In this document: piece by piece, positions 45,154 to 59,760 of the stretch | Position numbering within the stretch: position 1 is the first letter of the stretch | Layout: each line of letters begins with the position of its first letter | Assembly: GCA_003008705.1 (NCBI GenBank) | Contig: PDUO01000004.1 | Location: 1,054,001-1,118,000, forward strand | Reading direction: 5' to 3' | Length of the DNA stretch: 64,000 bases | DNA from: Pezicula radicicola | Lineage: Eukaryota; Ascomycota; Leotiomycetes; Helotiales; Dermateaceae | Notes under the pieces: model-generated | Databases searched by the model: none | Told to the model about the DNA's origin: nothing | Seen by the model: the letters and a program-made list of their open reading frames with translations, nothing else | Made by a program: the position numbers and the translations under genes

Positions 45154-45469
45154 AAAGGGGACCTTTGCTTTAGTCTATCGTTCAAGCCAGGAGGCTAAGC
45201 AGTGAAGTAAGGAGACTTGAAGTGAATATTGTATGGATACTAGGTCACTACGGCAAATAAGGAAACGCATAGCTACTTCATCTCGTCGCTTAACTTATTG
45301 TGGCTGAAATAGAGTTTTATCCCTCGTGAATGCTCTTCTTAGAATTAGCGGCCGTATCAACTCTTTGTAGTGAAGTATCCCGACTTCGAAAAAAGCCATT
45401 ACTTTCCCAGTTTCTGACCTCATTCCATCATGAACAAGAAGGCAGCCATTCTATCCCCACCCTCAATCT
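45154..45469. other. Convergent 3' intergenic region
   Basis: 316 bp between two converging genes. Nothing recognised beyond likely 3'UTR. Confidence 0.55.
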
Positions 45470-46789
45470 TCAGGAGAAACCAATCAAGAAATCTCTGCAT
45501 CCTCCATACTGTCTGTCACCGCCAACATGGCTCTCTGCAACCAAACCCTCCAACTTCTCTCTAGCAGCCTTGCAGAAAATTACCCTGTCATCATCACCCA
45601 TCCATCCACAAAATCTCTCCGCAGCAACCGCAACCTTCACATCCTCATCCATATCCTCTCCAAAAACAATCTCATTCTCCTCCTCCTCATCATCCACCAT
45701 GACATAGTCGCTATCGCGAGACTCCAAGGCTCCCATGCTCTGCCCTTCAAATCCATTCACTATGATTTCTCCCCAAACATACAAATCATGCATATCCTTC
45801 GTAGCTTGAGACTCAGCTCTATGTGGTGCCATAACATCAGCTTTTGCACATCGCCAAAGGTGCGAGGAGATGTCACGTATGTAATCCATGAGTGTGAGTG
45901 ATCCTGCTCTTCCGTATGATGTATCCATGGTTGAATATGGTGCAAAACGACTTTGCCAGAAGTGTCGACGGCGTTTGAAGAGAGGACTGGAGACAGCGGC
46001 TTCAAGGTAGGCCTCTGAGGCATCGAGACAGGTGCGATAGATGAGTTGGATCAGACTGTATCGTTGCTCGGGAATTGTGACTTGCGTATAGGTGGACGGG
46101 CTTGAGGGAGCTTCGGATAGGGACAATGAGGGTGACGATAGTGCGAGGCGCGATGCTTCTTGATCTTCATGTAGATGAGTAGACTCTGATTTGTGGCCAT
46201 TCTTAAGTTCTGAATAACCTCCTACTTCAACGGGATGAACCCAAGGATTCGGACTAAAGGCACTTGGTTGCTGCGCTCGACCTAGTGAAGTATTGTCTAT
46301 TGGGTGATCAACCTCCTCCCAAGGAACCTCGCCCCGAAAAGCATGATCAGGACTTGCTTCCATAGGGTCCAAGTATTTGCCTGCTATAAGCGTCGATTCA
46401 CCTGGTATTGGGGGAAAACGATGAAATTCCAGTCGATCACAATTGCATGCTGGGTAGGTCCGTTGGTTCTGATTGGCATAGCTCGGAAGTCCGTCTATTG
46501 CTGTCAGATTGTTTCTTTTGCCGTCGGGTTTATTATGCCAGGATGGTGTTGAGACCTCACGTTCCTCGAGATTACTGATCATCCCTTTAGACTTCAGGTA
46601 CTCAACGCATGGGCAACTACGCTCGCTATTGTTAAACCCTTGACGAAAACCTTCCAAATTACGATTTATGTATGTTGTGAAGGTTGGGGGCGTAAAAGAG
46701 ATGTTGGTTGTGGATGTACTGCAATTTTCTGTGGAATAATCCATGTCCATTACCTGTAGCGCCTTTTGAGCTATGGCTTGTAATGACAT
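45470..46789 (-). CDS. Hypothetical fungal protein, 439 aa
   Basis: Single long ORF with a good ATG (46789). I recognise no domain. The N-terminal half is Ser/Thr/Pro-rich and probably disordered, with a small Cys cluster (CPC near residue 59, CNC near 117). The C-terminal half looks folded and helical (YSLIQLIYRTCLDASEAYLEA, LTLMDYIRDISSHLWRCAKAD, HDLYVWGEIIVNGFEGQS) and ends with a highly acidic patch (DDEEEENEIVFGEDMDED). The length without stops and the protein-like composition support a real gene. No signal peptide or membrane segment. Confidence 0.75.
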   Translation of the reverse strand: MSLQAIAQKALQVMDMDYSTENCSTSTTNISFTPPTFTTYINRNLEGFRQGFNNSERSCPCVEYLKSKGMISNLEEREVSTPSWHNKPDGKRNNLTAIDGLPSYANQNQRTYPACNCDRLEFHRFPPIPGESTLIAGKYLDPMEASPDHAFRGEVPWEEVDHPIDNTSLGRAQQPSAFSPNPWVHPVEVGGYSELKNGHKSESTHLHEDQEASRLALSSPSLSLSEAPSSPSTYTQVTIPEQRYSLIQLIYRTCLDASEAYLEAAVSSPLFKRRRHFWQSRFAPYSTMDTSYGRAGSLTLMDYIRDISSHLWRCAKADVMAPHRAESQATKDMHDLYVWGEIIVNGFEGQSMGALESRDSDYVMVDDEEEENEIVFGEDMDEDVKVAVAAERFCGWMGDDDRVIFCKAAREKLEGLVAESHVGGDRQYGGCRDFLIGFS

Positions 46790-46996
46790 TTGCGATGGGG
46801 ATGTTTTTTGAACACATCAACTCTTGTACGAAGAAAGGTATATTAAGGAAAGAAAATAGACTTCGCTGGGGCTTACTGGAAGATATATGAAATTTTTGTG
46901 GTAGAACACTATTTCAGGTCAAAATCGTTTACAAAGGAGTACAGTGAGACTACCAAAGCTGGTATGAGACGTGTTTATTCTTTCGGCTTTCTATCT

Positions 46997-48195
46997 TTAT
47001 GCGTTCCAAATGACTATTCTTCCATCAACACCGGATGCTAGGGCATGTTAGCAGTTTCCCCAAGACTACAGAATAGGGAAGAAACTCACTGCTGAACTTC
47101 CGTACAGCTCCGCCTGACTCTTCATAAATACGTAGTGTGCTGATGGTGTTTTGATGCACAGTCTTAAGCTTAGTGTCATCAGTTGTCTTTCCCTTCAGAT
47201 CCATTTGTTTGAACATATTGAAGGCAGACTCTTCCCGTGCGTCTCCAAGTCCTGGTCGTCCCTTGGATTCCAAGGAGCCTGTAAGCTGCCACCCACCCTC
47301 GTTGCCCTTAAATCGGTATGCCTCGCAGTCATAGCCAGCTGCAATAATCTCACTTTCGCCGTTCCAGATCAAACTCATGAATGGAAGAAGTTGAGTGCTG
47401 ACACTGACAACCGCTCTTGGAGGCTGATCGGCACCATTAGGATAAACCACAGTGATACTGCTATCATGAGCTGCGAATGCCAGAGCATCCCCAGAAGGCG
47501 AAAATGAGACCGCATGAACCCAACCAGCAGAGTTGTTCAGATACTCTCCACAAACAGTGTTGAATGGTAGTCTCTCCCCCCAAGGACCAGGGGCGGGCCT
47601 TTCATCCACTCCTTTGATAAAGCTTGAGAACACTCTCGCATGAGCATCGGTGGAGCCAGCTGCCAAAAGTACAGAGTTCGGATGCCACGCAACAGTTGTG
47701 ATGGTGCTGCGGATAGGCTTCTTGATGTGCTTCGAAACCCACCAATCGTTCTCCTCCTCGAAGTAACAGATGGCAATCACTCGAGCTCCGGATCCTACAG
47801 CGAATTTGGATTCGGACGGAGACCAGCGGACGAAGGTTGCAGCACGGTTGATCCGAAGAAGGACAAGTGTTGGCTTGTAGCCCTCAGGAGAAGGCTCCCA
47901 TACCAAGGCATTTCGGTCTGCAAAAGGTAGTAAGCATAACTGTCATTTTGGCGAAATTCCGTCGCTGCGTACCTTGGGAACAGGTCACGATCCTTCCGCT
48001 GTTCAATGCGATATCGACACTGGTGACAAGCTTATCATGTCCCTTCAATTCATCCTTGAGCTTGAATCCACTGCCTGTTCTTCCATATAGCTCTACACTG
48101 GTGTCTCGGGCTACAGCTAAGGTCTGCCTGTCGGCTGAGAAGGAGTGATCCGCAATTGGGTGGTGAAAGAGTTGATGGACTTCTGGAGCAGGCAT
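46997..48195 (-). CDS. ARC40: Arp2/3 complex subunit 1 (ARPC1/Arc40), WD40 protein
   Basis: Predicted exons: 47973-48195, 47090-47917, 46997-47037, giving 363 aa. The start MPAPEVHQLFHHPIADHSFS is typical of fungal ARPC1. WD40 blades include GHDKLVTSVDIA, RNALVWEPS, TTVAWHPNSVLLAAGSTD, GWVHAVSFSPSGDALAFAAHDS and the terminal SGVDGRIVIWNA supplied by the 41-nt last exon. The protein is the WD-propeller subunit of the Arp2/3 complex, which nucleates branched actin at endocytic patches. The split codons (G|AC, A|CA) support both junctions. It shares an upstream region with the U2B''-like gene. Confidence 0.96.
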
Positions 48196-48509
48196 TTTGA
48201 AGGTTGGTTGTGATAGGAGGAGCTCTCTACTACCACGAAAGATTACCGCTGAGATTGGATATGGTGTTTGGAGTGGAATGTTCCGTGGTGGTTTGGTAGC
48301 TTGAGAGCGGGATGCCTTGTGTGACGACGGACCGAGGGGTCTAGCGCGACTGGGGGAATTTACAGGGCAGATTTGACGATTTTAAGAACGTCGCGAGGGA
48401 AGTTGATCTTGAACACAACGCAGTCAATTCCACGAACCCAGTCTCTATTTCAATGCCACCAGACCAGCGGTAAAATATCTTAAAGGCATACTTAATTCTT
48501 TTCGCGACC
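48196..48509. promoter_or_regulatory. Shared divergent promoter, ARPC1 and U2B''-like
   Basis: 314 bp between start codons; it presumably contains both promoters. No specific site recognised. Confidence 0.5.
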
Positions 48510-49242
48510 ATGGCTGCTATGGCTACTAGAGGAGCTCCTCCAGCGTCCAAAGGCAACTCCAAAGCACCAACATATGCGCCAAATCAGACGTAAGGTCGCC
48601 CCAGCTCTCTTTAGACTCAATATTGACTAACGTTCTCAGACTTTACATTACGAACCTGCCATCTTCAAAAATCCAGAAGCCCGATCTGCGCATCGCGCTC
48701 TATACACTATTTGCGACGTATGGCCCAGTCCTGGATGTTGTAGCTTTACGGACAATGAAGATGCGCGGTCAGGCACACATTGTGTATAGAGATATTCAGA
48801 CTGCCACACAGGCAATGAGGGCTTTGCAAGGGTTTGAGTTCTTTGGCATGGAAATGGTCAGTCCAGGCCGTCAGGCAACATCATTCCCGTTGTGTTGGAA
48901 AATAGTTGACAGTGTTGTGCACAGAAAATCCAGTACGCAAAATCGAAATCTGACACAATCGCAAAGCTCGATGGTACATTTCGTATGCCTGCTGCAGCTG
49001 CAGGGGAGGTCACCTCCACTGAACTACAGCAGAGTATATTCAATGCTCCACCATCAGCCGCTACGACTACCGCTGCCCAACCCACTGGAACTTTGAAGCC
49101 CCCAACTGGTGGAGATACTGCCATGCAAGATGCAAATAGCCCAGCTAGCGTGGCTGGTCAGAAGAGGAGAAGAGAAGACGAGGAGGAGGAGGAGGATAGT
49201 GAGGGGGACGTAGCTATGGAGGAAGATAGTGATGATGACTAA
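48510..49242 (+). CDS. U1A/U2B''/SNF-type snRNP protein (Msl1-like), single RRM
   Basis: Predicted exons: 48510-48589, 48640-48856, 48925-49242, giving 204 aa. One RRM at about 27-105 carries RNP2 LYITNL and RNP1 MRGQAHIVY. The family-specific segment KIQYAKSKSDTIAKLDGTF follows the third exon junction. Family members bind U1 or U2 snRNA stem-loops; with a single RRM it resembles yeast Msl1 (U2B''). The C-terminus is Ala/Thr/Pro-rich and ends in a Lys/Arg patch plus a long Glu/Asp tail. The second intron uses donor GTCAGT. Confidence 0.93.
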
Positions 49243-49620
49243 TCTCACAAGGAATGCATTATGAGGCGTTTGGAGTAAGGGAAACAGCTTGGGTAAATTT
49301 GCCAATGGCAAATTTCACAAAAATTGTGAGGTATGTTGAGTCGAAATGGCAAGCGTAGAGGTGTATATAGCTGAGCAAATTAGCAAGGCTATGTTCGCAG
49401 ACCATGGTTTATGTCATCGCATTAGTATGGCATGTGCCAGGCTCGGAATTGTGCTCATACCGCAAAGGATCTCTTTGATGGCTTTGAATTACCACCAGTG
49501 GAGATGATGTGAGAAATACGGATTGGGTATCTTTCGCAACATCCAGAAACTAACCTACGAAGCAAGACAGCTTGCCATGGAGAACAACACATGCCCTGGA
49601 CACTCTACTTCAAATTTGCA
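49243..49620. other. Convergent 3' intergenic region
   Basis: 378 bp between the U2B''-like and ATG10 stop codons. No gene recognised. Confidence 0.55.
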
Positions 49621-50481
49621 TTACTCTTCAGCCATTTCTCGTGGTACCCACAACCCAACACAGCTCCCAACCAAGCCAATCCAGACCATTAGATAATTCT
49701 GCAACGAGCAGTCGAAGTTCTCCATGGCCTCCTTAGTCTGGCAAGGATGGATGAAGAAAGCCGGGACGTCAGTGACCGGATGTGGCTGTGAAGGATTTGT
49801 CAGTGTCATATAGCAAGAAGCCCAAGTATCGAGACACTCACAGCTGCCGAGAGTCCTCCAGTTACGCCCGCAGCCCGAAGCCTGCCTTTGAACTCGTCTG
49901 GTACAAGGTACCGGTAGACTGAGTCCAAGTTAAAAGCCGGCTCGCCCATGGGAAGATCATGAAGGGTAAACCATAATGTAGGCACATTGTAGATTGGATG
50001 CAGGTGGATTTCATAAATGACATATGGCTGATGAGAATACTCGCTATAGTTTGGAGGCTGATGACTAGCTGTTGCTGGACGTAAAGCCTCCTAACCCCTT
50101 CTATTAGCCTTATAGGTATCTTTCACCATATCTTCCCCTCTCTTGATAATACAGTTTACGGAAAAGGAGACCTACATGATCAGTTTCCTCATTAGCCATA
50201 TCTACTTCCATATCCGTGGCAGACACAGCTCCCGTGGTCCCATTCCAAAGTTTCTCAAGTTGGCTTGACAACTCTTGATCTTCTTCAGGAAGTCGTAATA
50301 ACCTCAAGATCTCGATATGAGAGCTCCCTGTTGTTATCGTCCGACGTAATCGCAATTTGAAGCTTCGTCTGGATGCACCCAAATTCGCTCTTACGTATCT
50401 CTGGTCGAGAAAAGCACAAGCAAGTTCAAACTCTTCTGAAGTTAAAAACGGCCAGTGACGATATTCATCTCGATGGGACAT
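49621..50481 (-). CDS. ATG10: Ubiquitin-like-conjugating enzyme Atg10
   Basis: Predicted exons: 50176-50481, 49842-50090, 49621-49785, giving 239 aa. The N-terminus WPFLTSEEFELACAFLDQRY is typical of Atg10. The central block VIYEIHLHPIYNVPTLWFTLHDL and the C-terminal HPVTDVPAFFIHPCQT carry the E2-like fold, with the catalytic Cys in HPCQT. Atg10 transfers Atg12 to Atg5 in autophagosome formation. The first intron's donor GTAGGT was chosen because it is the only one found that joins EETDH to EALRPATASH in phase; reading through instead meets a stop. Some residues near this junction may differ in the real mRNA. Confidence 0.9.
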
Positions 50482-51062
50482 GGTGGATGTTGTTATTTCT
50501 CATAGAAACATCCTCTTCTAGTACTCTTTGGGGGGATTTGATAGGAAATAGCGTGGCCTAGTACCGAAATGACTGTTAAAGTACTGCAAGAGAGGTTTGA
50601 TCCTCGAGAAAAGTTTGCTGTGCTGTACAGTAAATCGCGTATGGGTCTGAGCAAATAAACGCTCTTTCTACGTAGAGTAGATTCAGGAAGGAGAGATATT
50701 CAAACACTTCACCCCTAAACTTTCGATCTTAGCAGTAAAGATGGAAGTTGTTTCCTTTGATTTTGTACTTCAAGATCTGACTCTGGCTTGCTCTACAGAG
50801 GATAGCAAAGATGGTGACGACTGATGGGTACGTAGCTAGCTGGCAAGGCTGTTTTGCTGTTGGAACATCATTTTCCCGTCTCGGGCTAGCCTTGCATGGC
50901 ACCTTGGCAAACTCCAAAGAACAGTTAGCTGTAAGTAAACCTCAGATACAGTAGGTAACGTAAACTAGTCTACATAAGGGCGCCGCGCATTTGTTTTTTT
51001 TTATTTTTTTATTTTTTTGTAATAAATGCTGATTACTCGTTCTTTCCTGGCATGATCACTCA
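50482..51062. other. Divergent intergenic region, ATG10 and GH47 mannosidase
   Basis: 581 bp with a T-rich run at about 50994-51020. No gene; probably both promoters. Confidence 0.55.
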
Positions 51063-53513
<2,451 letters not shown>

Positions 53514-54712
53514 TTCTCCATCCAAAGGAGGACTATGTTAGAAGCGCATTAGTATCTTTATGATTGTATATATGGGGTAAGGCGAACGGATTACGGCGCA
53601 CATGAGCATTAAGCATATAGGCATCTAAGCAATTGTACGAAGAGACGAACTTGGTACTCTGGGCTTGAGTTCTTCAACCGAACTTTGGTGGTGTAGAATA
53701 CGACCAAACACCGTAGACTATCCTTCCTTACTCGGTATATCAGATTAAGTCCAGTGCGTTTATGAGTGCTGGTACTCCCTTCAACTCGGTATCAGTAAAC
53801 AGCCTGAGTTTGCCACGAGTATCAACGACAACTCTAGCGCTTTTTCACAGCCATTTAAAATGGGTACCTCTGTAATGGTTCTCGATACCATGAAACAGCA
53901 TGCTGGTATTTCTACCCGCATATGATACCCAACCGTGTGGGGTACTTGCTCGCACTTGGTAAATGACGAGTTGAAGACCTTCCACGTCTCGTGTGAGATT
54001 GCAACAATATAGAGGAGATGTAACCACACTACGAGAACTATCGAAGATTACTCGCAACACTCAAGGACAATTAGTTATCAAAATGATTCTTTATCTTTGC
54101 TCTCATTACAGGAGGCATTGGAATCCTATTCGTCATTCCATGGTTTCGGTGCTCCCGATTCCCCCATGCCCCCATGCAGATGAACCCCCCTGATGCAATT
54201 TTTAGGCTTATTCATGGTAAGCGAAGCTGTCAGGCAATCCCACCTTCTTTTCACGGACGATAAGGCTACGCCGCATTGATACTGTACTGTAGGTGGTATT
54301 GCATCCCCCAACCCTGAAAGCTCCTCCCCACAGCCCACAGGCTCAGCTCGTCGACGCCGATGAGGCCTCGAGGTTGTGCCGTAAATACCTACCTTACCTT
54401 ATCTCTCTCCAACACCACCACAACATCAGCAGTCAAGTATTCATTTCCCATCAGTCGTGCTATATTATGGCCAAAGGCCGGGGATGCAGTCACGATGCTT
54501 GAGCCCGCTCTTTTTTAGTATTACCTTATATCATCATCATCATCACTGTTTGCCATTGCCGCCTGCTCCGTTGCACAACAGCTGAAAGCCTCACTCTTCC
54601 GATACTCACGCTCTTATCCCTCTTCACCCCCCGACCTCTCTGCCAAATATCTATTCATGATCATATACGAATTGATTGCGCCTGTGGTTCTGTTAGGCGT
54701 GGCATTGCGACC
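53514..54712. other. Intergenic region upstream of the amino-acid permease
   Basis: 1.2 kb with no supported gene. There is a short ATC trinucleotide run at about 54532-54545. Probable permease promoter and long leader. Confidence 0.5.
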
Positions 54713-56672
54713 ATGAAATACAAGGACGATATTGAAAAGGGCTCTATGAGGTCCATAAAGGCTGGGTCAGCCACTTCTCCGTCGCCCGACTACAGCAGTG
54801 CTTTTGGCAATGAACCAAGCTACGAGCAAACCACGGTGGTGCGACAGCGCCTTGCTAGTCGTATACTTGATGGCTTCAGACGCGACCCGGCCTTACATAT
54901 AACACCATTCGGAGTTCTTGGATCAGATGGGAAGGTATTTGATTCGGATGCAGCCGCTAGGAACACGGCGAACACAAAACTAGTGAGGAGGTTGAAGGGC
55001 AGACATTTGCAGATGATTGCTATAGGAGGCTCTATTGGTAAGATTTAGCCTTTATTTTCTGACCCTACCGTAATTGACAACTTATGGCATAGGTACGGGT
55101 CTTTTTGTCGCATCTGGCTCTGCTCTTGCTCAAGGCGGGCCTGCCTCGCTACTAATCTGTTTCTCTCTCATTGGTCTCATGTTGTATTGTACAGTTCACG
55201 CACTAGGTGAAATGGCTGTGCTATTCCCTGTTTCTGGCTCTTTCTCCGCATACTCGACCCGATTTTTAGATCCTGCATGGGGTTTCGCAATGGGCTGGAA
55301 GTAAGAGTGGACTGCTCAAATTCAATGCCGTATATTGCTAACATTTCTCCAGCTATGCCATGCAGTGGCTTGTTGTTCTTCCCCTAGAAGTTATTGCTGC
55401 ATCTATAACCATTGACTACTGGAACGATACGCTCGACCATGCCATATTTGTTACCATATTTCTTGTCCTTATAGTTTCGATCAACTTGTTTGGGGTAAAA
55501 GGTTACGGAGAAGCCGAGTTTTTCTTCTCGATGGTAAAGATAATAGCAGTCATTGGATATATGTGGGTATATTTAGGTCACTCTCGAGGCTGGCGACTGA
55601 CATATCACTCAGCATTCTCGGCATCATTCTTAACTGTGGAGGCGGTCCCGATCAAGGTTATATCGGTGGAGCCCTATGGAAGAACCCAGGAGCTTTCCAC
55701 AATGGTTTCAAGGGATTCTGTAGTGTCCTCGTCACCGCCTCCTTTGCGTTTGCTGGCACAGAACTGGTTGGTCTCGCGGCTGCCGAGACAGCTAATCCTC
55801 GCAAATCTCTTCCTACCGCTGTGAAACAGGTCTTTTGGCGTATAGCTCTCTTCTATATTGTCTCTCTAGCAGTTGTCGGTCTTCTAGTTCCATATACCGA
55901 CCAACGTCTACTACAGAGTGGTACCTCAAACGCGGCTGCATCGCCGTTCGTCATTTCAATTGAAAACGCTGGAATCACAGTCCTACCTTCGGTTATGAAT
56001 GCGGTCATTCTCATTTCTGTTCTATCCGTTGGCAATTCAGCCGTTTTTGGCTCGTCGCGAACCCTCGCTGCACTTGCAGATCAAGGCCAGGCTCCTCAAT
56101 GGCTGTCGTATGTTGATCGTAAAGGTCGACCTCTTGCCGGTATCCTTGTTGCCTCAGCGGTTGGACTTCTCGCTTATGCGGCAGATACCGAACAGCAGGG
56201 CACAATTCTGGATTGGATGTTGGCTGTTTCCGGACTTTCTTCCATCTTTACATGGGGATCTATCTGTCTTGCACATATCCGATTCCGTAAAGCCTGGAGA
56301 ATCCAAGGTCACTCTGTGAACGAGCTTGCTTTCACATCACAGCCGGGCGTTGCAGGCTCCTGGGTTGGCTTCATCTTCAACTGCTTGGTCCTTCTTGCTC
56401 AGTTCTGGGTTGGAGCTTGGCCTGTAGGTTACAAGAAGCTTAGTGACGGTGGACAGACACGACAATGGTTCGTGGGAAATCTTGCTATGCCTATCGTTAT
56501 ATGCTTCTATCTATACTACAAATTCCGCTTTAAGACGTCTATAGTGCGTTGCGAAGACATGGATCTAAAGACCGGCGTCCGGGAATTGAACCTGTCGCAT
56601 TTACTGGCCGAAGAAAGAGCAGAACGTCTGCAGTGGCCCAGATGGAAGAAGGCATATAAAACTGTCTGTTAG
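54713..56672 (+). CDS. Amino-acid permease, YAT/AAP family (APC superfamily)
   Basis: Predicted exons: 54713-55037, 55093-55300, 55353-55562, 55613-56672, giving 600 aa with about 12 hydrophobic segments. The cytosolic N-terminus is about 95 residues. The first membrane segment carries the family signature HLQMIAIGGSIGTGLFVASG, split by intron 1 within the Gly codon. Later signatures are EMAVLFPVSGSFSAYSTRF, GFAMGWNYAMQW, ASFAFAGTELVGLAAAETANPRK and SSRTLAALADQGQAP. Such proteins import amino acids by H+ symport across the plasma membrane; substrate specificity cannot be told from sequence alone. The third intron uses donor GTGGGT, but the frame is continuous (VIGYIILGIILNCGGGPDQG). Confidence 0.94.
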
Positions 56673-57506
56673 CCAGGACGGCTAGCGGATGGGCACGATT
56701 TCATTATTTCTGTTTTAAATAGCGTCGTACGGGTTCGGCATTTGGCATAGGCAGTAAAACCCTTTATGGCTTGATGATATGGGTAGGGATTCTCACGAGG
56801 TATGTAGTATAGGAGACAGTTTGGGTCATTAGGAAAGGGTCTGGCGATGGGGTTTTGGTAGCGATGGAGTTCAGAGAGTGCTCCGTTGTGTTTAGGGTAG
56901 ACTTTGATAACAATGGATCGTACCTTAGAATCCAGTCAGTTCTTTTGCTATGAAATTTCCCCGAAATAATGAACATTTTGTTATGGAGTACCTACACAGA
57001 TGACAACTCGAGGATAGAACCCGCTATGTGACCTTAAGCTATTAAGCTTAGATCAAAGTAGACTGGGTAGGTAACTCTATACATAGTTGTGAGTTTAGGT
57101 AGATATAATATGCTATTGCAAATTAACCAGTATTTAAAACCTGATGCAGCTTTAATAATTATTCTCCTAAATCCTAATTATCAAAATTTAATAAAAGTCT
57201 CTACTGGACTTTAACTTCCCTAAGACCAATTAACACCAAAACATCTACACCAACACTAACACCAAGAATAAATACCTACCATCAGGACCTCATTGGTTAT
57301 CCACAATAGCCTAGAAGGCTAGAAGGGAAAACACAATAAGTAAGCAAAGCATACCAACGGAACCAAAACTTTTATCGCTAACATCCACCCCATTCATTTG
57401 ATCATCGTTCTATCGAGACGCCACGCCTTCGGAAAAGCCGCTTTTAACCGACTTATTCCTTTATGCTTTTAAATCTCCACTTCTGTTTCAACAAACAGTC
57501 AATAAA
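56673..57506. other. Intergenic region upstream of tRNA-Gly
   Basis: 834 bp, AT-rich around 57100-57260, with an ACACCAA repeat at about 57233-57265. No gene recognised. Confidence 0.5.
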
Positions 57507-57602
57507 GCTTCCTTGGTCCAATGGTTAGGATTCCACCCTTCCATACATTCTCCTGCGAGAAGTTGAAAGGTGGAGGTTCGTGTTCGATTCACGGAGGTTG
57601 CA
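57507..57602 (+). tRNA. tRNA-Gly (anticodon TCC) with a 24-nt intron
   Basis: D-arm GTCC-AATGGTTA-GGAT; anticodon stem CCACC/GGTGG (57533-57537, 57569-57573); anticodon TCC at 57540-57542; intron 57544-57567 after position 37, the standard place; T-arm with loop TTCGATT; discriminator A at 57602; T-runs at 57617-57621 and 57625-57631 for Pol III termination. The A and B boxes are intact (TGGTCCAATGG, GTTCGATTC). The acceptor stem GCTTCCT/AGGTTGC has two adjacent U-U mismatches (positions 3-70 and 4-69), so it may be decaying or edited. The Gly identity rests on the anticodon and the close match of the D-arm and loop to fungal tRNA-Gly. Confidence 0.8.
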
Positions 57603-57919
57603 TATTTAGAATTATATTTTTGTGCTTTTTTTCTGGTTGGGGGGTAATTATAGTTTGGGGATGAAGTCTTTTTTTGGCGGTGCCTGTTTAGCGAGGTTAA
57701 ACGAGGGTCTTAAAATTGTGTTTTATCATTTTGATTCTGGGGCATTTACTGTTACTGCTGGTCACCGTTCTGCTCACCGTTCTGCTCACCTACTCATGGC
57801 ACTTGTTTTTCTCTTTACAATGGACGGTATAGAAACAAATTTCGAATTTATATTATCATTACTTCATGATCGACAACCTACCTAGGTAGCCGATCCCAAA
57901 CAAAAATCAAGTTGCCTAG
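57603..57919. other. Region between tRNA-Gly and the P450 gene
   Basis: 317 bp. It contains a GTTCTGCTCACC direct repeat (about 57767-57790). The rest is probably P450 3'UTR. Confidence 0.5.
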
Positions 57920-59760
57920 TTACCAACCTTCTACAACCTTGGCCTTTACCCACATTCCCTTCGCAGGCCGCGCAGTAACACCACCTTTGATTACCAGATT
58001 CTTCTGGTCCATCTCCCTCGGATCATTCAATTCGAAACTCAGTCTTCCAATCCAAGCAGCTAGCAAAATAGCAAATTCAGCCTTAGCGAACGCTTGCCCG
58101 ATACAACTTCTTGGTCCATGTAAAAATGTTAACATGGCATAGTTGCTAGATGCGCCACCACTGGCACTTGCTGGGTTGCCTTTTGATGGCATCCAACGAT
58201 CCGGGTTGAATTTTTGGGCATCTGGTCCCCAAAGATGTTCGTCTTTGTTGGTTGCCCATGGTATGAGCATGATCTTTGTGCCTTTGGGTACCTTTTCATC
58301 GAGGATTGTTGTGTCGCAGGCTGCTTCACGAAGGGTAAGTGGTACTGGCGAGAAGTACCGCAAGACTTCGTTGCATACTGCGTTTAGGTAGGGCATGTGG
58401 TCGATGTCATAGCTTGTGATCTCTACGTCTTCATCGATGCTGGGAAGCTTCTCTCGCACCTCTTGACGAAGGCGGGTCTGTACTTCTGGGTGAGCGCAGA
58501 GTAACCAGATAGTCCTGGAAGATATTAGTAAAATGTCTTCAAGATTCGACAGAGGTGTCCAAAGCGCACACTGCCAACGAGAGGAGTTTTCTTCGGAAAA
58601 TTCTACATACCAAGTCATTGCAGAGGCAATTGTTTCATGGCCAGCTGCCAGGAATGTCATAAGCTGGTCGATGAGATTCTCTTCACTGAAACCACCACTC
58701 TCGAGCGCAACACTGAGAATATCAACATCGGTAAGCTCGTTCTTCTCTAATTTGTCCTTCTTTACTCGGATGAGCTGTCTGCACGTAGTTCGAATTACTT
58801 CGACTGCCTTTTCAATCTCGCCATTGCGTTTAATAGGTATGCGACGGACAAACCAATCTGGCAAAAACATTCCTAACAACCCTAGTATCTGGGCTTCTCT
58901 GGAAGGCTTGAAAACGGTTCTGTAGGTGCGGTTCAGAGGAGTATCTGGGTTTTTGATAGCGCCAAAGTCTTGTCCTAGTCCTGCTACTCCAATGATATCC
59001 AATGTAGCTCTGCTAGCCCATGACCCAACTTCCATGACGACGTCTGACTTTTGGGGAGTTTTCTCGATGTCCTTGAATTCGGAGACTTTTGACGATTCGG
59101 CTTCGATATGCTTCGTCATGGCAATTACAGCCTCCCTCGACTTTGTCCAGAATACCGGGTAAAGATTCTTCACATGACGGTACGCAAATGCCGGCATCAG
59201 ATTCTTTCTCTGGGTCTTGTGCTCGTCGCCTTCTGCAAGAAGAACACCGATTCCAAGCAATCTGCCTAAACCGAGAGTAACGTGTCTTGGCTTTATAAAG
59301 TCGTAGTTCTTAGTTGTCAGGACTTCGGCAAGACCTTTTGGCGAAGTGATAAGGATTCGTTCAGAGTTGAACATTGCCAAGTAGCGAATGATGCCTTTGT
59401 TAGGAACGTTGTTGACCCTATATAACTATTAGCATACTATTTATATAGGCACAATCGTATATAGTATGCTTACCAGTCGCAATGTGGTTGGCCGGTAGGT
59501 TCAGCACCTATTCTCCCCATCTGCCCATTCCACCAACTCCCACCCGGTGCGATTGGTAGATGGCGTAGCGGAGAAGTATATTTTGGATATATTATAATCG
59601 TCCATACTGCCCATAACAGGAATTGCAACACCCAGAGCTGAAAAAAAGTTCCAATATATCCTGGTCGCGAAGAAAGAAGTAGGCCAGGCCTATTGTGTAC
59701 AAGATACCAAGACGTCAAGACTGACGATGCCGTAACAGGCTTCACTGGGATGTATGCCAT
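57920..59760 (-). CDS. Cytochrome P450 monooxygenase
   Basis: Predicted exons: 59474-59760, 58611-59417, 57920-58514, giving 562 aa. A hydrophobic N-terminal segment (about 36-56, TFFQLWVLQFLLWAVWTIIIY) anchors it in the ER. P450 landmarks: I-helix AGHET, K-helix EVLR (ExxR), NPDRW (PERF-type), and the heme loop FLHGPRSCIG with the axial Cys. The exact CYP family is not identified. The 96-bp intron 58515-58610 is a multiple of three with no in-frame stop, so an unspliced product would carry 32 extra residues just after the AGHET motif. No biosynthetic neighbours are seen, so its pathway is unknown. Confidence 0.93.
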
